A program made the translations under genes and the position numbers. The notes beneath the pieces are model-generated. The model worked only from the letters and a program-made list of their open reading frames with translations, was not told the DNA's origin and did no database searches. Positions 31,125 to 40,300 of a DNA stretch of 60,418 bases are shown one piece after another. The stretch's first letter is position 1. The number at the start of each line of letters is the position of its first letter. The stretch is from the IMG/VR virus record IMGVR_UViG_3300025325_000023, positions 1 through 60,418 of that record, one strand, 5' to 3'. Origin of the DNA: a virus.

Positions 31125-31718
31125 ATGAATACATCAGTATACATAGATGAAGTAGGGAAAAAATACGGACAATTGCTGGTTACCGCACGACATAAAAATA
31201 AAGATAGTGGAAGTGCTACTTGTCTATGTTTATGTGATTGTGGTATCATTGTACCCGTAGCTGGTTACGCCTTACGATATGGCCATATTAAAAGTTGTGG
31301 CTGCTTAAGAAAAAATGGAAATTTGGGGGCACCTAGAAAAGGATTAGGAGAAGCGTCAAAAAACACTACCTACAGGAATATGCAACGTAAGGCCAAACAT
31401 AAAAAAAGAACCTGGGCTATAGATTTTGACCAATTTTGCACTTTTACACAACTACCGTGTTATTACTGTGGATCGTCTCCAGAAAATATAACACGTAATT
31501 TTAGAGGAACGGGAGATTACATATATAATGGATTAGATAGAGTTAATAACGCAGAGGGTTATACTCTAGAAAACATAGTTCCTTGTTGTAAAAAATGCAA
31601 CTTTGCCAAACGTACCATGGATGTCCTCGAATTCAAAACCTGGATAAAAACAGCTCACGACCACCTATTTAAACTCCAGGTTAGTCATACAAGATTTGCA
31701 GGTGTACCATTGCAGTAA
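31125..31718 (+). CDS. HNH homing-type endonuclease
   Basis: A 197-residue protein with an N-terminal zinc module (CLCLCDCG, GHIKSCGCLRK) typical of free-standing phage HNH genes, and a C-terminal HNH core (CYYCGSS, NGLDRVNNAEGYTLENIVPC, CKKCNFAKRTM). It is markedly AT-rich with A/T-ending codons, unlike neighbours, and sits between a terminator and a virion gene: signs of lateral insertion. It probably nicks or cuts DNA and spreads by homing. Confidence 0.8.
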   Translation: MNTSVYIDEVGKKYGQLLVTARHKNKDSGSATCLCLCDCGIIVPVAGYALRYGHIKSCGCLRKNGNLGAPRKGLGEASKNTTYRNMQRKAKHKKRTWAIDFDQFCTFTQLPCYYCGSSPENITRNFRGTGDYIYNGLDRVNNAEGYTLENIVPCCKKCNFAKRTMDVLEFKTWIKTAHDHLFKLQVSHTRFAGVPLQ

Positions 31719-31741
31719 CCATTCAACATTATTCTAGAGCC

Positions 31742-32119
31742 GTGGTCAGAGTCGACGGCGTGACCTATCAGGTGGGGAGTCTGGAGACTCCGATATCCGT
31801 GACGGCGACTAACGAGATAGTCTATCAGCGCGTGTTCTCCATCTCCAATAGTGCCAACGCAACCGTTTACGATGATACTTTAGGGAATTTCGACTACCTT
31901 TGGGTAGCTTCCGATTTCAATACCCGATTGCTTTGCACGAATGTTAATAGCGTCGCATTAAATTTTCAGTTACTTGGTACTGGCACATCAGGTAGTTACG
32001 GGGTTCCCTTCGTTTTGGGGCTCGATCTCAGCACCAATTCGTCGGTCACAATTAACACGTTGCAGGTCTTCAACGACAGCGGTAGCACGGCGAACATCTT
32101 GGTCTTAGCATTGGATTAG
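31742..32119 (+). CDS. small beta-rich virion protein
   Basis: A 125-residue Thr/Ser/Asn-rich beta protein (ISVTATNEIVYQRVFSISNS). The GTG at 31742 is the first standard start. The frame is open back to an ATT at 31709 with AGGTG just upstream; the extra residues AVTIQHYSRA look natural and would overlap the HNH end. The true start may have been altered by the HNH insertion. Confidence 0.5.
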   Translation: MVRVDGVTYQVGSLETPISVTATNEIVYQRVFSISNSANATVYDDTLGNFDYLWVASDFNTRLLCTNVNSVALNFQLLGTGTSGSYGVPFVLGLDLSTNSSVTINTLQVFNDSGSTANILVLALD

Positions 32120-32121
32120 TT

Positions 32122-32679
32122 ATGGTCTTTGCTACAATTCCATCAGGCGCTACGACTCGAATTCAATACAATACGGCAGATATAAACGTATTGCCCGATG
32201 TAGACGATACTGGTACAGTCAGCATAGGTAACGGAATTGCCGATATAGACTTCAAAATTTACTTAGGGACTACCGCCGATTTCGTGTTGTTTGATGTAGG
32301 TAACACAAAAGTGACTCCTTCGGGGGCGTCTTTCTTAGCGGCAAAGGTTTCCGCTTTGACTACAAATACTACCCTGAGTGCTACACATTTTGGTGGAATA
32401 ATCACAAATCGAGGAGCCGCAGGGGCCTTGAATCACACTCTTCCTACGGCTACCGCGGCGCTAAGCGGTGCGTGGTTTGAATACTGGGGGTTTGCTAATC
32501 AAAACCAAACCTTCACAGCAGGGCCAGCAGACTCGTTAGTGATACTGAACGACTCCGCTTCCGATTCAGTTTCGTTCTCCTCGAATAACCAGAAAATTGG
32601 TGCGAGTGCCAAGTTTGTCTGTGATGGTACTAATTGGTATGTAGCTATCCTTCAAGGAAATGGTACGACAACTACTTAA
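32122..32679 (+). CDS. modular virion protein, C-terminal type
   Basis: A 185-residue protein. After a short N-terminal part with DDTGTVSIGNGIADIDFKIY (a version of the beta module), it has the C-terminal module ATHFGGIITNRGAAGAL, SDSVSFSSNNQKIGA and FVCDGTNWY. It is about 60% similar by eye to the following gene and related to the 29831 C-terminus. Confidence 0.6.
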   Translation: MVFATIPSGATTRIQYNTADINVLPDVDDTGTVSIGNGIADIDFKIYLGTTADFVLFDVGNTKVTPSGASFLAAKVSALTTNTTLSATHFGGIITNRGAAGALNHTLPTATAALSGAWFEYWGFANQNQTFTAGPADSLVILNDSASDSVSFSSNNQKIGASAKFVCDGTNWYVAILQGNGTTTT

Positions 32680-32702
32680 TACAATTTTCACGGATTTCAT
32701 AT

Positions 32703-33260
32703 ATGCCATACCTTACCGGCGCTAGTGTTGGAAATGTGGGCTTTTTTTTCGATGGAGATAATGTAAACATACTGCCCACAACAGATGATGCGGGGACAAT
32801 AAGCATTGGGGACGGCGCTCTAGATATAGACTTAAAAGTCTTCATGGGAACCACAGCAGATTACACACTAGTTGATATCAGCGCAGCTACCATAACCCTG
32901 GTGGGCGCGGTAACCGCGCCCCATAAGGTAAATGCTCTAACCACCAATACAGTATTGTCCAACACACACTTTAACGGGGTAATCACCAACCGTGGAGCTG
33001 CTGGAGCCCTTAACCACACAATTCCAAACGCCAATGCCGCCTTAGCAGGTATGTGGTTTGAATACAGGGGTGTGGCGGATCAGAATCAAACTTTTACTGC
33101 CGCCACTGCCGACACCCTCATAACCCTAAACGATGCAACTTCAGATTCAATTGCCTGGTCTACTGCGTTAAGCCGGATAGGGTCCCACGGGGTCTTCTTT
33201 TGTGATGGAACAAATTGGTTCGCAACCTCTCTGTCTGGCGTAGCCACCATAGCGACATAG
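32703..33260 (+). CDS. modular virion protein, tandem paralogue
   Basis: A 185-residue protein, the same length as its upstream neighbour and closely similar: DDAGTISIGDGALDIDLKVF, NTHFNGVITNRGAAGALNHT, SDSIAWSTALSRIGS and FFCDGTNWF. Tandem duplication with divergence is the simplest explanation. The ribosome site at ATG 32703 is poor; the frame is open from an ATG at 32634, but that would overlap the previous gene. Confidence 0.6.
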   Translation: MPYLTGASVGNVGFFFDGDNVNILPTTDDAGTISIGDGALDIDLKVFMGTTADYTLVDISAATITLVGAVTAPHKVNALTTNTVLSNTHFNGVITNRGAAGALNHTIPNANAALAGMWFEYRGVADQNQTFTAATADTLITLNDATSDSIAWSTALSRIGSHGVFFCDGTNWFATSLSGVATIAT

Positions 33261-33264
33261 CACC

Positions 33265-33981
33265 ATGGCCGAATCCTCAATCTCCGTAGCATTCGCAGAC
33301 ATTCAAAGCGAGATCGCACATTACTTAGGGTGGGATAGAACGGCTTCCAGCTGGACCACCAATAACAATACCGACTTTGCCTTGCTCATAGAACGCGGAT
33401 TACGAATGTTCTACTTTCCGGTAATCTCCGAGGAGCAACCCGTATACGAGTGGTCGTTCCTTCAGATTGAAGGCACCATTACGTTGGCCACATCTGACGT
33501 AGATTACGACTTGCCTGACGATTGTAGCGGTACGGTCCTTGACAATAGTGTTACCCATGCGGTCGGGTCCACCCGCCGGCCGCTTTTGAAAATCTCCGAG
33601 GCAGCGTGGCGGAAGGTGCGATCTATGGATGATCTAACGGGGACGACCAAGTATTACGCGGTGCGCAATAAGGCGCAAGCAGCAAATACGGGACAGCGCT
33701 TTGAGCTCCTGATCTACCCAACGCCAACATCCACCCAAAATACCCAAGTGATAACTTACCGGTACGTCACAATTCCAAATGTCATTTCCGCAACTAATAT
33801 CTATCCGGCCGGCGGTGGACGGCACTCAGAGACTATCCTGGCGGCAATGCTCGCGGCGGCAGAAGAAAAACAGGATGATGATCCGAACGGACCATACAAG
33901 CAGAAATTCAAAGAGTTACTGATGAGCTCAATCCGATCGGATATGCAACTTAAGGATAACAACAGGGGAGGCGAAACTTAA
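33265..33981 (+). CDS. P22 gp4-like head-tail adaptor, copy 2
   Basis: A 238-residue paralogue of the 19177-20019 protein: FALLIERGLRMFYFPVISEE, YEWSFLQIEG, DYDLPDDCSG, ELLIYPTPTSTQNTQVITYR and a C-terminal helix SSIRSDMQLKDNNRG align throughout. One may be the true adaptor and the other a neck or tail-tube component. Its stop overlaps the next start by one base. Confidence 0.6.
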   Translation: MAESSISVAFADIQSEIAHYLGWDRTASSWTTNNNTDFALLIERGLRMFYFPVISEEQPVYEWSFLQIEGTITLATSDVDYDLPDDCSGTVLDNSVTHAVGSTRRPLLKISEAAWRKVRSMDDLTGTTKYYAVRNKAQAANTGQRFELLIYPTPTSTQNTQVITYRYVTIPNVISATNIYPAGGGRHSETILAAMLAAAEEKQDDDPNGPYKQKFKELLMSSIRSDMQLKDNNRGGET

Positions 33982-34640
33982 TGGCACAAGCTAATCCATA
34001 TTTGTCTAGAATACTTAAACTCCAAGAAAACCTTCGACAACAAACCTTGGCACCAGGGGAGGCTAGATATACAGACATACTAGGCCAGTACAAAACCTTA
34101 GCCGGCACCACCTCCAGTGCCCTCGGGCAAGTGCCTGGCATGTACCAGAACCTAGCAGACGCCTACGGGCGCCGCGCTGAGGACTTTCGTGGAGATATAG
34201 AGGGCGGGGGCGCCATACAGCGAGAGGAGCTGGCTAGACGAGAACAACAACAACTTGGGGAGCTAAATGCAAGACAAGGTGGTCTGGCCGGATCTTATGT
34301 GGCGGGCCTATCCAGAGGTATACGCAGCGATGCGGCCTTTAATCAAATGCGTCTAGAAGAATCTCTACGCCAACAGCGCCTTGGATATCTCTCCAAACTC
34401 ACTGGAGAACAACTCGCAGCCCAGGGAATGGTCCCACAAGCGACGGCACAAACCGCTTTGCAACAAATGCAAGTGGGAGAAAGACCGTTACAATTCGAAG
34501 CGAGCAAACAGGACCAAGGGTTTGGATCGCAATATACACAAACTTACGGCAAGTTGGCGGACCTCCTAGGCCAACAGGCCAATATTGGAACCGGAGGTCT
34601 TTATAAACCATACGGAACCGTATCCAGTCTTAGGCAATAA
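33981..34640 (+). CDS. Gln-rich helical virion/ejection protein
   Basis: A 219-residue Gln/Ala-rich helical protein (ELARREQQQLGELNARQGGL, RLEESLRQQRLGYLSKLTGE), like internal virion proteins carried for DNA ejection in short-tailed phages. No domain beyond this pattern. Confidence 0.5.
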   Translation: MAQANPYLSRILKLQENLRQQTLAPGEARYTDILGQYKTLAGTTSSALGQVPGMYQNLADAYGRRAEDFRGDIEGGGAIQREELARREQQQLGELNARQGGLAGSYVAGLSRGIRSDAAFNQMRLEESLRQQRLGYLSKLTGEQLAAQGMVPQATAQTALQQMQVGERPLQFEASKQDQGFGSQYTQTYGKLADLLGQQANIGTGGLYKPYGTVSSLRQ

Positions 34641-34642
34641 TC

Positions 34643-35581
34643 ATGGCCTTTCCATTAACCAAAGGTTACAAATCAACCGTTGGTCAAGTACCAGGAATGT
34701 CCTTACTAGCAAGGGCCTTTATGGGACCGCCTGGCCCAAGGCCTATCAATTGGGACCGGGCTGGCCAGGGTTCCCAACAACAGGCGCAACCCAGTCCCCA
34801 GTTAACTGGCTTAGGGGGCGCTCCGTCTCTAGATTCTTACCAACAGTCACAAGGCCGGCCGCAATTGCGATCCCAACCACAAGGTGCAGCCCCAACTACA
34901 ACCCTGACTGGCATTGCTCCGGTCGAAGGGGGTACCCCCCCACCTACCATGGGGTCTTTGGGTTCTTTATCCGGCCCTGGTGTTACGATGCCCCAGGTCA
35001 GTATTGGTGGAGTAGGCACGGGGGGTGACGGCTCTACTGATGGAAGTAGTGGCGGTGTAGTGGGCAGTGGCGGTGGAGTGGGCAGTGGGGGAGGAGGGGG
35101 CATATCCTATGACCCAGCTGTCGTTGCACGCATTAAAGCCGAATCTGCGGAGAGAATGCTGCGGAGTCAATTAGACTTGCAGTCAGCCAGGGATGCACAA
35201 GCACAGAGGAATTTAGAACACCAATTTCGATGGGGAGCCGGTGGAGGAAGTGGAGGAGGTGGAGGGGGAGGTGGTGGCGGAGGCAGAAACGGAGGAGGAG
35301 GCGGAGGCGGAAGCGGAGGCGGAGGAGGCCCTGGAGGGGGAGTTGTCGGCCAAATGATTGAAAACCCGTACGCAGGCAAAGGCGGAGCGTTAACCGGACT
35401 GGATGAAGGCATTAAGTCTGGAGACATCTACGGAGGACTTGGGCCACCAAAGAAGAAGGACCCTTGTGCCATATACCAACAATATGTAAACGCCGGCACT
35501 GGTGGCCCGGCCGCACAGCGAGCCAATCAACGAAATCTAACGGCGTGCAGACAATCGAACGCTCCTCTAAAGAAAAAGTAG
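34643..35581 (+). CDS. glycine-rich virion protein
   Basis: A 312-residue protein with a Pro/Gln N-terminal region, two Gly-Gly tracts (about 130-155 and 197-235) and a basic cysteine-containing tail (KKDPCAIYQQYVNAGTGG). The glycine tracts suggest a flexible linker. Location among ejection proteins suggests a minor virion role. Confidence 0.55.
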   Translation: MAFPLTKGYKSTVGQVPGMSLLARAFMGPPGPRPINWDRAGQGSQQQAQPSPQLTGLGGAPSLDSYQQSQGRPQLRSQPQGAAPTTTLTGIAPVEGGTPPPTMGSLGSLSGPGVTMPQVSIGGVGTGGDGSTDGSSGGVVGSGGGVGSGGGGGISYDPAVVARIKAESAERMLRSQLDLQSARDAQAQRNLEHQFRWGAGGGSGGGGGGGGGGGRNGGGGGGGSGGGGGPGGGVVGQMIENPYAGKGGALTGLDEGIKSGDIYGGLGPPKKKDPCAIYQQYVNAGTGGPAAQRANQRNLTACRQSNAPLKKK

Positions 35582-35591
35582 GGGTATATGT

Positions 35592-35783
35592 ATGGCTATG
35601 ACTAAACCAAAAATTAAGCCCAAAGCTAAACCTATATCATACTACGCGGCCGCGCTTAAGGAAGCCGCACTAAAGAGAGAATCAGCAGCGATGGCCAAGC
35701 AGCACAAAGACTTCGATGCTAAGGCGCTTAGCCTACTACGAGCACGGGACAAGCCAACTTACGGACAGACCTACTATGGCTAA
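35592..35783 (+). CDS. small lysine-rich protein
   Basis: A 63-residue basic protein (MAMTKPKIKPKAKPISYYAA) with an alanine-rich helix. Its last codons overlap the start of the 35776 gene. Possibly a DNA-bound internal virion peptide. Confidence 0.5.
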   Translation: MAMTKPKIKPKAKPISYYAAALKEAALKRESAAMAKQHKDFDAKALSLLRARDKPTYGQTYYG

Positions 35784-37329
35784 AAGCATAGGGCCTTACG
35801 AGTGGATACCAAATCCCTATGCAGGGACCAGATCGCCCTACCGAAATGCCTTACCCGGCTTGCAGGATGCCCAACCCAAGGCCCAATCGTACATAAGTGA
35901 AGACGATGCTTACTTAGCGCACCTAGCTGGCCTGCCCCCGCAAGAATATGTATCTAGACGAGACGAACGGGCTGCCGATGAAATATTTGAAAACAAGCGG
36001 ATGGAGGCAGCCGGAACACTTACACCAATCGCCCGAGGGATGCCATCCGCGTATACCCCACCACAAGGGATTAATTTAGGAGGCGCAAGTCCTGCCGAAT
36101 TGCAGAGGATGGCAGATGAGGTTAAGAGGGGAACAAGGTCTGCCGCAGATTACGCCACATTCATAAAAACCCAACCTGGGTATACGGACCCAACCCTAGA
36201 ATTTCGCAAGGCCGAATCAGCCAGAGGTATACGAGAGAAAGTGGCCGCTAAGGTCGCTGCTATAGACGTAAAAAGTCAACGGTTTAATCAGTATGGGAAG
36301 CAACTCTGGACCGAGCGTCGCAATAAATACAGCAGTTTATTAAAGGGCGAGGGAGAACGGCTATCTCCACAAAGCCTAACGATAGAACTTGAGACGTTCG
36401 ATAGAATACTAGACTCTGAAAATTGGGATTCATATAGCCAGGCACAACCGGGCGATGCTACCCCTGTCACCGATGGGGCGGGAGAGCCAGTAATGTCGCA
36501 CAACGGAATCCCATTACTACAAATTGTAACACCCGATGGCAAGGTCAAACATTTCTGGCAACGACCCGTAATCACCGAATATCCGGATGGTCGCAGTATC
36601 TCTACTACCCTAGGTGAACAAACGTGGATACCCCGAGCCCAAACAGAGGAAGCCAAACAACAGACAAAAGACAGAGCAGCTGACGAGAGATCGGCCGGCC
36701 GCCTTGTAGAAAAATACTTCGAAACGTCGGTTTTCCCAGACACCCCCCCGGAAGAAATTAAACAAAACGTAGCTGCCATAATCGACAATGCGATGGATAT
36801 ACGGACTCAGATAAAGAAGGCGTCGCAAAAGATAAAACAAGGAGACGAGACCGGCCAATATACCACCATCGAGGATGAAACAGACCTTCGATTAAATGAG
36901 GCGGCACAGCAACAGCAAGAGGCCCTTGACCAACTAAATAAACATGTGCAAGAGCAACAAGCACGAGAAGTAGAGAGAAAGAAACGATTGGATGCTGACA
37001 GGGCAGCCTTCATGGAAGCCAGGCAACGTCAAATACAACAAAAGGCCGATAATGCTAGGCTAGAGCAACGCCTAAAAGATGCCAAAAACTCTTTCGAACA
37101 ATGGTCCATAAGAGTAGGAGAGTGGGAAAATAACCCACGCATGGTAAACCTCGCACGAAATCCTGTAATCGCAAAAACTGACGGAGACATACGAAATGCC
37201 CCAATGAATACCATCATTAGCCACAAGGGAACTCTCATCTACAAGGCAGACGTTGACGGGCAGCCAGTTCTTTTCAAACTCCCTGCGGCCAGACCAATAA
37301 CACAAGCTGGACTCGTGCCTCCTGCATAA
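35776..37329 (+). CDS. coiled-coil internal virion protein
   Basis: A 517-residue protein starting MAKSIGPYEWIPNPYAGT, with a long coiled coil (about 380-440; LDQLNKHVQEQQAREVERKK). The ATG at 35776 overlaps the stop of the small basic gene. It lies directly before the giant ejection protein and is probably ejected or structural. Confidence 0.55.
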   Translation: MAKSIGPYEWIPNPYAGTRSPYRNALPGLQDAQPKAQSYISEDDAYLAHLAGLPPQEYVSRRDERAADEIFENKRMEAAGTLTPIARGMPSAYTPPQGINLGGASPAELQRMADEVKRGTRSAADYATFIKTQPGYTDPTLEFRKAESARGIREKVAAKVAAIDVKSQRFNQYGKQLWTERRNKYSSLLKGEGERLSPQSLTIELETFDRILDSENWDSYSQAQPGDATPVTDGAGEPVMSHNGIPLLQIVTPDGKVKHFWQRPVITEYPDGRSISTTLGEQTWIPRAQTEEAKQQTKDRAADERSAGRLVEKYFETSVFPDTPPEEIKQNVAAIIDNAMDIRTQIKKASQKIKQGDETGQYTTIEDETDLRLNEAAQQQQEALDQLNKHVQEQQAREVERKKRLDADRAAFMEARQRQIQQKADNARLEQRLKDAKNSFEQWSIRVGEWENNPRMVNLARNPVIAKTDGDIRNAPMNTIISHKGTLIYKADVDGQPVLFKLPAARPITQAGLVPPA

Positions 37330-37338
37330 CGAGATTAT

Positions 37339-40300
37339 ATGGCTGCTCTTTGGGACACGTTGCGAAGTTTCTTCCCACCGTCTAGGAATACGCAATCCGA
37401 TACCCAGCCACAACCCTCCAGGTCTACCGGAATATCCATGGAGGACTATCTAAGTGGCACCTCTTTCGAAGACCAAGAAGAATCAGAGAGGCCCGAGCTT
37501 CCCCTTACAACCACCAAACGCCAACCCGCCCCCGAGCCACCCGTCCCTAAACCTCCCAAACCAACACACGGGATGACGATAGATGACTACTTAAAAGATG
37601 TGGAGCAACAAGAACGGGAACAAGAAAAGGAGAATCAATATGTATTAAAAAACTTGAAACAAGGCTTCACTGTACTTGGGGAGAAGGCACAAGGTAAGAC
37701 ACAAGCTTTCGGACGAGGCCTTACTACGATCTCTAACACCTTCACGAAAAATTTTAACCAAGTGGCCACAAACGCGAAGTATAGGATTCGACATCCCATA
37801 GTCCGCCAACTGGGACTTGTTACTGAAGGCGCCGGGCGAATGGGAGAGTTAGCGGCAGAACTCCGGCAATATGCTGTACCACAAGGTTTATCGGAAGCCT
37901 TAGCAAAGGGCATTAACGAAATCGGTATACTCCCTGCTGGACGAAAAGCCATTGTTAAAGCAGACCCCATATCTAAAACTGAGCGCGACATATACACCTC
38001 TATTCAAGACCTCGGCCAATACTTACAAGACAAAGCCCCCACGTCCAAACACGTCGCCAATCTTGAAAGACACACCGCCGATACTTGGGACTTGGTGCAA
38101 GATTGGGACTGGGTGGCAGAGCGCGGATCAGAAAATTTAGCCCAACTTGCCGCAACCATAGGACTCTATGCTATTGGCGGACCTATACCAGCTATGGGGC
38201 ACCAAGCCGCACTGAGCTTAACAGATAAGAAGGAACGATATCAACATAACTTAGAACAATATGGCGATGCGAAAACAGCAAAAGCTGTATCAGAAGGGCA
38301 AGAAATTCTCACGGCATCCGTGAATTCTCTCCTAGGAATCCTTCCACTAAAATTCATGCTCCACACCCCCGGCGTAGGTAAGACTATCTGGGAGAGCCTC
38401 GCCAAACGATTTGCAAACTTCAGCCTAGGAGCAGCATCGGAGGGAATTGAAGAGTTCGTCCAAAATATCGCTACAGATGTTATCGCTAAAGTAGGATCGA
38501 ACGATCCATTAGTGTGGAAAGATGTGTTAAACTCCGCTACCACCGCAGGAATAATGGGTACCCTCGTCGGTGGGGTAGCTGCGGGGCCAGTTTCCCTAGC
38601 TGGCTTGTCTACCCTAGCGGACATTCCACAAAACCAATTCCAAGACGGAGCTAGAGGCCTTCTCTATGCGTTAAAACGTGGCGAAGTGGACGCCGTTCGC
38701 CTTTTTGGAGACATGCCAAACCCGTCCAAAGCAGACTTAAAGGCAGTAGGTATAACTTCACCTGCCAATCAAGTAGTACGGAAACACCTTTCTACGCTAG
38801 CCCGGTCTCTTACTGATGGAACTTTTGTTAAAGGTTACAACGCCCAAGGGTACTACGCAGCCGTAGGCCAATTAGCTTCTCTATACCAGAAAATAGGGGC
38901 CAACCCCAAGGCGACCACCCAAGCCGACCCGAAACTTATTAGTACGATTACGGAACTCACAGAGGCTGCTGCGAAGCTACGAGGAGTACGCCAAGGCGAT
39001 GACCAACTAGTTGAACAGTTAAGGTCATCTGCAAAACTTGATGCCGACGCAGGAAATTGGGATGACTCTTACGTTAAACAGGCACAAGCAGATGTCATAA
39101 CGAAAGCCAACGAGACTATTCAACCTAAACCAGAAGTCCCGCCAGCTGAAGTACAACCCTTGATTGAAGAGGTAGCGCAGACACAGGAACCACCTGGTCC
39201 AGCGCCCCCGGCCATAACGCCCCAGATTGCGGGCGGCCCCCATGTCGGACCCCTAACTCCATACTTCCCTAGAGCAAAAGGCACAACAACTCCCACATTA
39301 GCCGAGATAGCATCCACCCAGACCGCTCCCGCCGCCCCATCGCCCCGCTTCTACGCCCCCCGCTACGAAGAAGACATCAGCCAGCCCGTCAAAGGGACCA
39401 CCGCGTCAGTGCCAGGAGAGACTAATCGATATTCCGAACGACAAATAGTCGAATTTTTAGCCACCTTAGACCCGGCGATCGCCGCCAGCATAGCGAGCCG
39501 TTTAGGTTCTGGTGACGAGTCAAACAAGGCTGAGGCTGAAAAAGAATTCTACAGACTGATGCAAAAGGCCGGGATCGTACCAGCGGCCTCCGCACAAGCC
39601 CCCACAACCAAGCCAACACCAACAAAACCAATTCCACCCGGCCTAATCTCTGGTGAAGCTGGCACCTTTCCACTTATAATCTGGAATCCCCCAGAATCAG
39701 TTGTCAAAGAGGCCAAGGCAGGAGTAATAAAGTCAAAAGAATGGTTATTGCCACAAGGACTAATGCCAGAACCAATATTCGATGAATTGATTCAAGGACG
39801 AGGTCGACTAGGAGAACGACGGCTAGAAGTTGATTACGCCATCCGTGATTTTAGGGCTGCGGTATACGACGCATACGGTACAAAAAAAGTATCCATAGAC
39901 GATTCGTCCCTTATCAACACCGCCTTACATAACCCCCAGGAGCATTTATCTAAACTGCCTCCGCAGTTACAACCAACTGTAGCTAAACTGCGCGACGACA
40001 TAGATGCCTTATCTATAGAACTTCTAAATTCAGGGGCTATTGAGGGAGACATCCTCACCATTATTGATAAAAATTTAGGCGTGTATCTTCATAGATCATA
40101 CAGAGTATTCGACGATCCCGAATGGTCGAATAGGGTAGACGATCGGATTAAAAATGCGGCCAAGAATTTTATTCGTAAAGAATATCAAAACTACACGGAC
40201 GACCAAATTGAACATACCATAAATGCCTTGCTATACGTTGGCAAAGATTCCGACTCACCAATGGCTGCCCTAGCCAAGGCAAAACTAGGGCGTAAAGACT

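Noticed and set aside
35167-35427. - strand proline-rich frame
   Set aside because: Complement of the Gly-rich tract of the + strand virion gene.
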